Source of the DNA: Methylacidiphilum kamchatkense Kam1
Lineage (GTDB): Bacteria; Verrucomicrobiota; Verrucomicrobiia; Methylacidiphilales; Methylacidiphilaceae
Assembly (NCBI RefSeq): GCF_007475525.1
Contig: NZ_CP037899.1
Span: 1,798,001-1,862,000, forward strand
Length of the DNA: 64,000 bases
Direction of reading: 5' to 3'
Shown here: positions 46,269 through 54,888 of the stretch, piece by piece
Layout of the letters: the number at the start of each line of letters is the position of its first letter
Position numbering within the stretch: the first letter of the stretch is position 1
Notes under the pieces: model-generated
Database searches by the model: none
Told to the model about the DNA's origin: nothing
What the model saw: only the letters and a program-made list of their open reading frames with translations
Position numbers and translations under genes: made by a program

Positions 46269-48806
46269 TTAGAAGCCTTCTGTTAAAAAGTGCTCTTTTT
46301 TAAGCCTGTTCAGGGTTTCATGAAATTCCTGTTGGGTAGGCCCACCAAGGGATTCTAGCTTTCGGTAAATAGTAAGGGCTCCCATCCAATCTTTCTGTTC
46401 TTCCTTTATTAACGCTGCTTCTACTCCAGCTTTAATTCTCCAATAAAACTCAGGGAAAAGCGTCGGTTGCAGTGCTTGTGGATTCTCTCGGTCAGCTTCA
46501 AATTTTATATGATCTGTCCTTCCATTGAGAACATCTAAAAAGGAAGCCAGTGCATCCTCAATTCTTCCTAGTTTTTGAAGGCAAACTGCAAATTTGAAAG
46601 CAGCCTCGTCTTTTTCCTCAATATCAGCTGATGGGTCTTTTATGACATTGGAATAAAGAGAAGAGGCTTCCTGGTAATATTTTTTTTCCTTAGCCGCCAT
46701 GGCAAAAAAGCAATCAGCTTTTCTTAAGAGCGCAATCACGTGCAGTTTTCCTGTGGGCTCTTTATCCAAAACCCCATCAAAAAGCGAAACGGCGGCTGGG
46801 TATTGGCTCTGATCAAAATAAATCTTGCCCTGTAATAATCTAGCTTCGGATTTTATAGGGGAATTTTCTGGAATTTTCTCCAAAAGCAGCACGGCCCCAG
46901 AGAGATCTTTGCACTCGATCGCTGCTTTTGATGCCCAATAATAAGCTTGATCTCCTAGTTCACTGTTGGGATAGTCTTTAGGCACTTCTTCAAAAAGCCA
47001 TCGTGCCCCATAAAAATCCGCTTCATCATAGGCATACTCAGCAGCCGAAAACAAAGCTTTCGGGGCAATAGGATCGGAAGGATACTTTCTTAAAATTTCT
47101 ACCATCCTTTCTCTGGCAGCATGCACCCCTATATGACCAGCAAGATAATCAGAAAAAACAGCCAGATATAATGCCTCAGGAACAAATTTGTCGGTTGGGT
47201 AGTCATTACAAAGCCTCATAAATTCTTCGGTAGCCTCAGCATATTTTGTCTGTTTTAAAAAGAGTTTTCCGAGGTTTAAAAGCAAAATGGCTTTCCCTTT
47301 TTTTATTAAAGGATCCGATAGCGCTTTTTCGAGTATGCCAATAGCATTGTCAAATTGATTGAGTTCTTCCCAAAGATTAGCTTCGGTAAGATAGATTTCT
47401 AAACGGAAGTTACTTGTAGGATATTTCAACAAAAAAGCTTCTTTTGCTTTGAGAAAATCATCAACATTATGCATCCGAGCCCTCGAAAGTAGGACATTAT
47501 AAAGGGCCTCTTCTTCTAGTTCCCCCTGCTTTTGAAAAGCTTGCGCAAATTTATCAGCGCTATCTTCAAACTTGGACTTATCATAGTCAATTAGCCCCAG
47601 ATAAAACAATGCATGTTCGCTTACATGCGCATCGGTCGAGGCGAGTGCTTTAAAAAAGTATTTTGTAGCAGGTTCCTTGGAACCCATCTCATAATATATT
47701 CTGGCTAGGGTATATTCCACCTGCTTATCAGTCCCTAACAAGGATTGATTATCCAAAAGCTTTTCTAAAAGAAGCAATGCAAAATCATATTGATCGTTTT
47801 TTGCTTCCTCTTCAGCTTCAATAAATCTTACCCAGGCTCCAATCCTTGAGTCTTTTTCGAGTGGGAACATAGAAAAAAGCTTCTGTCTAGCCTCGTTGAG
47901 CCGGCTCAAAGCGATAGCTGCATCCAAATAGTATTTTACAAAAAGAAGCTGTAAGTCTTCTTTTCTACATAAACTAAGTCCTTTTTCAAAAGCCTGCATC
48001 GCTTTTCCCGTTTCTTCTAAAGCTAGATAAGTTTTTCCAAGTTCCAGGAAACCAAGAACGTTAATATCTCTAGAAAAACCCGCTTGATCCACAACAGACT
48101 GAAAATAGGAGACAGCCTCTTGCGGATGGTTTTGTTCCAGTAGCTTTCCTATCCAATACTTAGCTTCAATACCACTTTCCGAATTAGGACTTTTGGCTAT
48201 AACCGAATGAAAATACTCTTTGGCTTCATTTTGATTGCCATTACTTAACGCAATCTTTCCAAAGATTAACAAGGCTTCAGCACAACTAGCCGCATTTTTA
48301 GAATGTAAGACTTTACTGATCGTTTCTTGGGCTTCCTTTGTTCTGCCATCTTGCCATAAAGAAAAGCCTTTTCTAATCCAAACCTTTTCAAGTAGTGCAG
48401 TATCAAGAAGATATTTTTCAGCCATCTCGTATTCTCGAATCGCATCTGTCCATTTTTCCATAGCTCGGAAAGCTTCGGCCTTCCAAAAAGCGATTTTCCC
48501 AGAATCTTCAACGGAAAATGGCGGTAGTCCTTTTTGCGATAAAAGCGTAATTAGGTCCTCGTATTTGGCTAAGAAATACAAGGCTTCTGCATGCTTGAGA
48601 TAAACAGTAGAAAGATCAGAGGATTGAGGATAACTCTTTTCAAATTCTTTTGATAATTCGACCACTCGACTAAGCAGGCTATCATCCATCGATTCATTGA
48701 TCTTATCATAAAGATGTTTTTCAAGACTCAGCGCAAAACTGTTCCAAGAGTTAGCGCAGTAAGTAATCAGAAAAAGAAAAAAAAAGAACAAAAGGCGCTT
48801 AATCAT
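46269..48806 (-). CDS. Exported TPR-repeat protein
   Basis: An 845-residue periplasmic or outer-membrane-associated protein. The signal peptide is hydrophobic (LLFFFFLFLITYCANSW). The rest is almost entirely tetratricopeptide-type helical hairpins with characteristic A/Y/P positions, for example YDEADFYGARWLFEEVPKDY and YAEATEEFMRLCNDYP, consistent with more than ten repeats. TPR proteins of this kind include BamD/YbgF-type assembly factors and PEP-CTERM/exopolysaccharide scaffolds. Its ATG overlaps the uvrA stop by four bases (ATGA), so it is translated with uvrA. Confidence 0.8.
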   Translation of the reverse strand: MIKRLLFFFFLFLITYCANSWNSFALSLEKHLYDKINESMDDSLLSRVVELSKEFEKSYPQSSDLSTVYLKHAEALYFLAKYEDLITLLSQKGLPPFSVEDSGKIAFWKAEAFRAMEKWTDAIREYEMAEKYLLDTALLEKVWIRKGFSLWQDGRTKEAQETISKVLHSKNAASCAEALLIFGKIALSNGNQNEAKEYFHSVIAKSPNSESGIEAKYWIGKLLEQNHPQEAVSYFQSVVDQAGFSRDINVLGFLELGKTYLALEETGKAMQAFEKGLSLCRKEDLQLLFVKYYLDAAIALSRLNEARQKLFSMFPLEKDSRIGAWVRFIEAEEEAKNDQYDFALLLLEKLLDNQSLLGTDKQVEYTLARIYYEMGSKEPATKYFFKALASTDAHVSEHALFYLGLIDYDKSKFEDSADKFAQAFQKQGELEEEALYNVLLSRARMHNVDDFLKAKEAFLLKYPTSNFRLEIYLTEANLWEELNQFDNAIGILEKALSDPLIKKGKAILLLNLGKLFLKQTKYAEATEEFMRLCNDYPTDKFVPEALYLAVFSDYLAGHIGVHAARERMVEILRKYPSDPIAPKALFSAAEYAYDEADFYGARWLFEEVPKDYPNSELGDQAYYWASKAAIECKDLSGAVLLLEKIPENSPIKSEARLLQGKIYFDQSQYPAAVSLFDGVLDKEPTGKLHVIALLRKADCFFAMAAKEKKYYQEASSLYSNVIKDPSADIEEKDEAAFKFAVCLQKLGRIEDALASFLDVLNGRTDHIKFEADRENPQALQPTLFPEFYWRIKAGVEAALIKEEQKDWMGALTIYRKLESLGGPTQQEFHETLNRLKKEHFLTEGF

Positions 48807-51643
48807 CTCTGCCGCTCTAATAAAGCTCGTAGGTATCTCCCAGTCCAGCTTGTGGTTTCTCTGGCCACTTCTTCTGGGCTACCAGTTGCAACGACTTCTC
48901 CCCCCCTCTCTCCTCCCTCCGGTCCCAAGTCTATAACATAATCTGCTGACTTAATAACATCAAGATTATGTTCGATCACAATCACCGTATTGCCCAGCTC
49001 CACTAGATTATGAAGCAGTTTAAGAAGCAAATCAATATCAGCAAAATGGAGACCTGTGGTTGGCTCATCAAGAATATAAAGGGTTCTGCCTTCCGTCTTT
49101 TTTGACAATTCCACAGCTAGTTTCAGTCTCTGTGCTTCGCCTCCCGAAAGAGTGATAGCGGGTTGTCCAAGTTTTAAATAGCCAAGACCCACTTTTGACA
49201 ACATTTCGAGTTTTTCGAACAGAGGAGGGATATTTTTAAAAAAATCGCAGCCTTCTTCTATTGTCATATCCAAGATATCCGCAATATTCTTCCCCCGGTA
49301 AGTGATTTCCAGTGTTTCCCGGTTGAATCGTTTGCCTTGACATGCTTCACAAACCACAAAAATTGGAGGAAGGAATGCCATTTCCACTTCTATAAGCCCC
49401 TCTCCTCTACACCGTTCACACCGGCCTCCAGGAACATTAAAACTAAACCTCGTAGCGGAAAAGCCCATGACCTTTGATTTGGGAAGTTTTGCAAATAGTT
49501 CTCTAATGATGGGTAAAGCCCCACAATAACTTGCTGGATTGGATCGAGACGATCTGCCAATAGGAGATTGATCGACAATGACAGCTTTTTTTATCAAGGA
49601 CAATCCTTCCACTCTATCACACAGATCCAATTCAGTCTTTGGATCATTGCATCGCCGCAAAAATATTTTGGCAAGGACATCATTGACAAGAGTGCTTTTA
49701 CCTGACCCACTTACCCCTGTGACACAGCAGAAAAGTCCGATAGGAAACGCAATATCGATGTTTTTTAAGTTATGCTTTCTGACGCCAAAGAGCCGTAGAA
49801 ACTTTCTTGATGGTTTTCTTCGTTTTTCAGGAATTGGAATAGAAAGATCACCGCGTAAGTAGGCTCCTGTCAATGAAGCTTTGGATTTCAATATATCCTC
49901 TAGAGTTCCACAAGCAACAATGTGACCGCCAGCCGAACCAGCCCCAGGCCCAAGTTCAACGATATAATCAGCTTCTCTAATGGTCTTCTCATCATGTTCT
50001 ACAACCACGACGGTATTCCCCATGTCTTTGAGCCTTTTTATTGTCTTAATCAATCGGTCTGTATCTCTAGGGTGAAGACCAATGCTTGGTTCATCCAACA
50101 CATAGAGCAAGCCTGTCAATTCCCCTGAAAGTTGTGTGGCCAATCTTACTCGCTGTGATTCTCCTCCAGACAAAGTGGCAATCTCTCTGTTCAATGTCAG
50201 ATACCCAAGTCCAAGTTCTTCTAGGTTTTGGAGCCTAGCTGCTAATCCAGAAAGCATTTCTTGAGCTGCTTTATCGCTAGCGTAATACTCTAAAAGTTGC
50301 TTGGTCCAACGTAAAGCTTCCGATACGCTAAGATCCAGCACCTTCGATATGTTAAGAGCCGGCCAGCCTTTTAATTCAATAGTCACAGCTAAGGCTTCTG
50401 GATTTAGTCTTTGCCCATTACAGGCTTTACAAGGAACCGAAAGAATAAATTCTTTAAGCCTAGCCTTAATGATTGCTGACTTGCTTTCCTCATACATTCT
50501 TTTGAGAGCAGGAATAACGCCTTCAAAAGGTTTAAAATTTTTTCTTTTCTTTTTTGTTGAAATACTCGCGGAGCCAAACAAAATGGTCTGCTTAAATTCC
50601 TCTGAACAGTCTTGCCAGCTTCTATCGATAGGTTCTCCAAACAAAGCGGCTTGCTCGAGCAGTTCATTAAGGAAAACTTTAGATACTCCTCCCCCGATTT
50701 TTTCCCAAGGAGCTAAAGGATTATCTTTCAAAGAGACTGTTGGATCAGGAATCAGCAAAGCAGGATCAAAATCAAGCTCGCTACCTAACCCCTGACATTT
50801 AGGACAAGCTCCTAAAGGAGAATTATACGAAAAGTGTTTTGGACTTAGTTCCTGAAAAAGAAAACCTGTTTCTGGGTCATAATGAAGATTACTCATGACC
50901 CATTCAATCGATTTGCCTTGGGTATCTTGAAAGACAGCACATATTACCCCTCTTCCTATCCTTAAAGCCAATTCCACAGAATCATAAAGACGGCTTGTTA
51001 CAGTTGGCTCAATCCGTATCCGGTCAATCAGAATTTCTATTGAATGAGCTTTATCTGGAGAAAGGCTTACCACTTCTTCGATTTCTTGAAGTTGCCCATC
51101 GATTCTTGCCCTTAAAAACCCTTCTTTTTGCATCTGTTCTAAAAGAGGAATAAAATTGCCTTTTTCTTTATTGACCAATGGAGCTAAAAGCATGACCGCT
51201 GTTCCCTGTGGCAATGCCATAAGACGAGCAACTATCTCTTCGATGGTATACTTTTTTAGTTTTTTCCCAGTCAGCGGATGGTGGGGCTGACCAAGATGCG
51301 CAAAAAGTAACTTCAAATATTCATAAATATTGGTCGAAGTGGCCAATGTGGAACGGGCAGAGGCCGTCGAAGTTTTCTGTTCAACCGCAACTGCTGGAAT
51401 CAAGCCTTCTATAAATTCAACCTCTGGTTTTTCGAGCTGCTCAAGAAACTGTCTCGAATAGACCGAAAGGCTTTCCATATATCTCCTTTGCCCTTCGGCA
51501 TAAAGAGTATCAAAAGCAAGCGAAGATTTTCCTGAGCCACTAACTCCCGTAATTACTGTCAGCTGGCTTTTAGGAATGTTTAAAGAAATGTTTTTTAAAT
51601 TGTGTTGCTTCGCCCCTTTGACCCTAATAAAAGAGTTCTCCAT
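48803..51643 (-). CDS. uvrA: UvrABC excinuclease subunit A
   Basis: This is the damage-recognition ATPase of nucleotide excision repair. Both ABC modules are intact: Walker A GVSGSGKSSLAFDT and GVSGSGKSTLVND, signature motifs LSGGESQR and LSGGEAQR, and Walker B YVLDEPSIGLH and YILDEPTTGLH. Zinc modules are present as CPKCQGLG/CKACNGQ and CERCRGEG/CEACQGK. From the ATG at 51643 the protein is 946 residues, the normal length; GGAAGG lies five bases upstream of it (with another ATG directly before, at 51646). The TPR gene overlaps its stop. Confidence 0.97.
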   Translation of the reverse strand: MENSFIRVKGAKQHNLKNISLNIPKSQLTVITGVSGSGKSSLAFDTLYAEGQRRYMESLSVYSRQFLEQLEKPEVEFIEGLIPAVAVEQKTSTASARSTLATSTNIYEYLKLLFAHLGQPHHPLTGKKLKKYTIEEIVARLMALPQGTAVMLLAPLVNKEKGNFIPLLEQMQKEGFLRARIDGQLQEIEEVVSLSPDKAHSIEILIDRIRIEPTVTSRLYDSVELALRIGRGVICAVFQDTQGKSIEWVMSNLHYDPETGFLFQELSPKHFSYNSPLGACPKCQGLGSELDFDPALLIPDPTVSLKDNPLAPWEKIGGGVSKVFLNELLEQAALFGEPIDRSWQDCSEEFKQTILFGSASISTKKKRKNFKPFEGVIPALKRMYEESKSAIIKARLKEFILSVPCKACNGQRLNPEALAVTIELKGWPALNISKVLDLSVSEALRWTKQLLEYYASDKAAQEMLSGLAARLQNLEELGLGYLTLNREIATLSGGESQRVRLATQLSGELTGLLYVLDEPSIGLHPRDTDRLIKTIKRLKDMGNTVVVVEHDEKTIREADYIVELGPGAGSAGGHIVACGTLEDILKSKASLTGAYLRGDLSIPIPEKRRKPSRKFLRLFGVRKHNLKNIDIAFPIGLFCCVTGVSGSGKSTLVNDVLAKIFLRRCNDPKTELDLCDRVEGLSLIKKAVIVDQSPIGRSSRSNPASYCGALPIIRELFAKLPKSKVMGFSATRFSFNVPGGRCERCRGEGLIEVEMAFLPPIFVVCEACQGKRFNRETLEITYRGKNIADILDMTIEEGCDFFKNIPPLFEKLEMLSKVGLGYLKLGQPAITLSGGEAQRLKLAVELSKKTEGRTLYILDEPTTGLHFADIDLLLKLLHNLVELGNTVIVIEHNLDVIKSADYVIDLGPEGGERGGEVVATGSPEEVARETTSWTGRYLRALLERQR

Positions 51644-51943
51644 CATATCCTTCCTAGCGTACAGCCTCAAACGAGGAAAATAATCGTCGTGCCTGTGTAT
51701 TCCCAAAGTATTCCTTGCTAGCCCCCTTGAAAACCCTTCTTAATGCTATCTGATCCTATTTTCCTCCCTAATAACTTTCCATTCAAGTAATCTACTTATT
51801 GCTTGCTAAACCAGTGGCTCTCCCCTCCACCTTAAAAAACACTCCCATTGAAAAATATCTTCTTTGCAAACAATCAGCTCTACATTGTTTAAATTAATCA
51901 ACCAGAAACAAATACAACGTGCCTCAGCCAATCACTGTTTCAA
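51644..51943. other. Gap between tlyA and uvrA
   Basis: About 300 bp with no credible gene on either strand. The first 20 bases hold the uvrA ribosome binding site; the rest should contain the uvrA promoter. No SOS (LexA) box of the CTG-N10-CAG type is evident. Confidence 0.5.
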
Positions 51944-52696
51944 TCATGCAAAACCACTTTCTTTTTTCATTAACCACAAATACTCTTGATTACCTTCCTG
52001 ACCTAAAACTGGAGAAGGAAGAACGATAGTCGTTTTCATGGGGAAGTTAGTGGCAAGCCAAAACTCAAGATCTTTGATGATTCGATTCCTAACATTCTCG
52101 TCTCGCACAATTCCTTTTTTCCCAACCTCCTTTTTCCCTGCTTCAAATTGCGGCTTGATTAAAGCACAAATTAATCCATCGGTTTTGAGCAAAGGAAAAA
52201 GAGCTGGAAGTATCAATTTTAGTGAAATAAAGGAGACATCAACAGTGATCGCATCAAAAAGTTGATCGAAATCTTCCTTTTTTAAATACCTTGCGTTTAT
52301 CCCTTCCATAATTTTTACTCTAGGATCCGACCTTATTTTCCAATGCAAAAGCCCTTTGCCTACATCAATACAATACACAGTTTGTGCTCCATGCTGAAGC
52401 AAGCAATCAGTGAATCCTCCTGTGGAAGAACCCACATCCAAACATACTTTCCCTTCCACATTCAAATGGGATGCTTGGAATATGGCTTCTAGTTTGTAAC
52501 CACCTCTACTTACGTACTTTTGCCTTTGGGAGATTTCTAAAGGTTGGTTGGGATCAACAAGCTTACTTGGCTTCAGTATAGCTCCAGGTTTATCCAATAC
52601 CAAAACTTGCCCTGCAAGAATGAGCCTTTGGGCCTCTTCTCTAGAAGAAACCATCCCCTTGCGCACTAACAACTGATCAAGCCTTTCTTTTTTCAC
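51944..52696 (-). CDS. tlyA: TlyA-family rRNA methyltransferase
   Basis: A 250-residue 2'-O-ribose methyltransferase of the TlyA/hemolysin A family, acting on rRNA. The N-terminal S4 RNA-binding domain (about residues 1-60: LDQLLVRKGMVSSREEAQR) is followed by an FtsJ-like domain with the SAM motif CLDVGSSTGGFTDCLL, VSFISLKLILP and the catalytic-lysine region ALIKPQFEAG. The usual hemolysin annotation is misleading. The start is the GTG at 52696. It appears to stand alone. Confidence 0.93.
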   Translation of the reverse strand: MKKERLDQLLVRKGMVSSREEAQRLILAGQVLVLDKPGAILKPSKLVDPNQPLEISQRQKYVSRGGYKLEAIFQASHLNVEGKVCLDVGSSTGGFTDCLLQHGAQTVYCIDVGKGLLHWKIRSDPRVKIMEGINARYLKKEDFDQLFDAITVDVSFISLKLILPALFPLLKTDGLICALIKPQFEAGKKEVGKKGIVRDENVRNRIIKDLEFWLATNFPMKTTIVLPSPVLGQEGNQEYLWLMKKESGFA

Positions 52697-52972
52697 TTAC
52701 CAAGAAAAAAATCTTCTACTTTTAAATTGCAATTCTCTCTATTTACTAATTTAATGAAAAACCCATTATAACAGTTGACGAAAGAAAAGTAATAGCTATC
52801 CAAAAAACGAAGCTCCTTTGTAATATAGTAATATAGTAACAAAGAAAGTACTTATAATAGAAAATCCTTGATTGTATTTGAAAAATGAGACATTTTTTTT
52901 GCTTCCGATCTGTTTTAAATTTAAACATAAACCTATTGGCTTAGAATAGAAAGCAGAGTAAAAAAGAGAAAT

Positions 52973-53047
52973 TCCGGAGTAGCTCAGTGGTAGAGCGGAC
53001 GGCTGTTAACCGTTTGGTCGTAGGTTCGAATCCTACCTCCGGAGCCA
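52973..53047 (+). tRNA. tRNA-Asn (GTT)
   Basis: A clear cloverleaf: acceptor TCCGGAG pairs with CTCCGGA, the D-arm is GCTCAGTGGTAGAGC, the anticodon loop CTGTTAA carries GTT, and the T-arm contains GGTTCGAATCC. The discriminator is G, and CCA is encoded (53045-53047), unlike tRNA-Phe in this window. Its 3' end faces a long gene-poor stretch and a repeat element. Confidence 0.97.
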
Positions 53048-53889
53048 GATTTCAATAGATCAAATTTGGCAGTCCCTCTATAACATGAGACCTCATGGAG
53101 TGATTTCAAACGGAGTTTGATCATTATTGCTGTGCTTTCTTTTCTCCCGACACCACTTTCTCATCTATTTTCATGCTTCATTTCTAAGCACAACGTCTTG
53201 GTTTTGTGTGTACTTCTGAAAGTTCTACACACTCTCTGAAAAATATCTTTTCGAGTTTTCTTTTCTCCATGTTTCGATCCGTCTTGTTTATTAACTACAC
53301 AGTTACATGTAAAGAGCTACTTCGACATTTTGCACTACTCTTCCTCTACCAAAAACCTGATTAGCCACTCCGATCTGACCTTAAATAGAAGAAATAGCCG
53401 TGTGACCCGTGATGATTGTAGACACCTGCAATAACACCTACAGATAGTATCAGGCAGATTTTCACGAGCCGCTACACAAATTATACAACAAATACAAAGG
53501 CAAAGGAGCATCGATTAGTGGGGATATGCAAAAATATTCTTTTTAGTTTCGGTACAAACGTAAGTAAGTGAGTGTTCTGGACTTGTCTACTGATCTAAGA
53601 ATTAAAAAGGAATAAAATTGAAAACCGAAAGTCATCTCACTTAACCATTGAAACAGACAATTATGTTGACTTTGCATCATTTTTTTATTTAGATGAAAAC
53701 AATTTTGGGAAAAAAGATATAATCTTAAATCTTTAATCCCCCTTCAGACCTAAAAGGAGAATGATTTTTGACTACCCTGGCAAGCCTATCCCAATTTATT
53801 CATAAGTATTTGAAATCTATAGAGTTTTCTAAGAAAAAATTCGTGTTCAATTCAACATCAATAAGCTAACTCTCAACTCTTGGGTTGAT
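53048..53889. other. Gene-poor stretch downstream of tRNA-Asn
   Basis: About 840 AT-rich bases without an intact reading frame. One short open segment (about 53452-53535) translates to ADFHEPLHKLYNKYKGKGA before a stop and has a protein-like composition, which may be a relic of a decayed gene. I found no duplication of the tRNA 3' end in the region, so a genomic island att site is not demonstrated. Confidence 0.5.
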
Positions 53890-54188
53890 GTGTCCGTCGA
53901 TAAGGTCTGTGCCAACATCGGCTACTGTACTCAGGTGGGAAAAGTTTGCATGTATGGATAAGTGTCCGTCCGCCATCCTGACGCGCTCTTGCATCCGGTC
54001 TTCTGTGATTTTGGGAACTCACGTTGGGACATTCGTTTTGAGGTTCATAAAAATCCTCAAACGTCCAATCCAAAGGCTCTTCCCTTAAAGCCTTCCGTGA
54101 ACCCGTGGCCGATGTTGGCACAGACCTGATCGACGGACACTTCTACTTTCCAGTGGTCGATGTCGGCACAGACCTGATCGACGGACAC
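53890..54188. repeat. 32-bp inverted repeat pair with a third direct copy (possible MITE-like element)
   Basis: A 32-bp unit beginning GTGTCCGTCGAT occurs at 53890-53921. Its reverse complement is at 54109-54140 (one mismatch) and again at 54157-54188 (three mismatches relative to the first). The first two enclose 187 bp, a 251-bp span resembling a miniature inverted-repeat element; the last two are direct copies 48 bp apart and share flanking similarity (GTGG-CGATG). GC content is near 55% around the right arms, well above the flanks. No transposase is present, and no target-site duplication is evident. The last copy provides the 3' end of the SixA-like gene. Confidence 0.75.
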
Positions 54189-54670
54189 GAGGAAAACTCT
54201 GAAGAAAAGAGCGATTGACTTCTAAAAAACCCTTTGAGAAACCACCCTTTTTCACCAGCATGGTAATACAACCACAAACAGCTAGCAGGTTCCATTTGGA
54301 AAAAAGGTGAAACCTTATTTTTAACTAGGAGCCTGACAGCGAGTTTGGAAAGGGTAGGTTCATGTCCAACTATAATGGAATCTTCTTCAATTTTTTTTAT
54401 TTCTTTGAGCAGATCAGAAATCGAATCTCCAGGTAAAAGGCCTTTTAAAAGCTGTAATTTGATTCGCTTTGAGAGTGCTTTTGCAACAATTTCAGCTGTC
54501 TGCCTGCTCCTATCCTTTGGTGAATGAAAAATTTTTTTCGGATTGATGCCTGCGAATTTCAAAAACTTACCAAGCTGCAAAGCTACTTCCATACCTCTAG
54601 CAGTCAAGGGACGGTCTGGATCCAGTTCTTTCGGAATCGCTTCTGCATTTTGTATGAGCACTAGATCCAT
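54143..54670 (-). CDS. SixA-like histidine-phosphatase-fold protein, catalytic motif degenerate
   Basis: A 175-residue protein of the SixA/histidine phosphatase superfamily. The layout is clear: LDPDRPLTARGMEVALQLG, FHSPKDRSRQTAEIV and IVGHEPTLSKLAVRL. The catalytic RHG that follows the first strand is QNA here (LVLIQNAEA), so the phospho-accepting His is Asn. Unless another His substitutes, it should not be an ordinary phosphohistidine phosphatase. The natural C-terminus seems to end near QSLFSSEF; the last 14 or so codons come from the adjacent repeat element, suggesting the element landed at the gene's 3' end. Confidence 0.75.
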   Translation of the reverse strand: MDLVLIQNAEAIPKELDPDRPLTARGMEVALQLGKFLKFAGINPKKIFHSPKDRSRQTAEIVAKALSKRIKLQLLKGLLPGDSISDLLKEIKKIEEDSIIVGHEPTLSKLAVRLLVKNKVSPFFQMEPASCLWLYYHAGEKGWFLKGFFRSQSLFSSEFSSCPSIRSVPTSTTGK

Positions 54671-54888
54671 ACCACTAATTTTTTAAAATGATAATTTTTT
54701 TATTGACCTTTTGAAAGTTTTTTCTTTGGGGAGCTTGATGCTAATATTTTTTCTTTGCTGGGGAGAACCAGTTCTATCCATTAACATATATAAGGGGTAG
54801 CATCCCATTTCTGCCTTAGAAAAAAGACTATCTATACTTTTCTACTTTCCCTCTAATCGGTTCTTTGTTTTATTTTCCTTCGATCTCT

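Noticed and set aside
52821-52836. TAATATAG repeated twice upstream of tRNA-Asn
   Set aside because: Eight-base AT repeats are expected by chance in such AT-rich DNA; too weak to call a site.
53873-54121. An 82-codon frame on the minus strand and a 67-codon frame on the plus strand within the repeat element
   Set aside because: Both span the inverted repeat, are composed of repeat-derived peptides and have no ribosome binding site. They are more likely by-products of a GC-rich repeat than genes.
54109-54188. Possible CRISPR array from the 48-bp spaced repeat
   Set aside because: Only two direct copies, with a 16-bp interval that is itself partly repeated, and no cas genes in the window.
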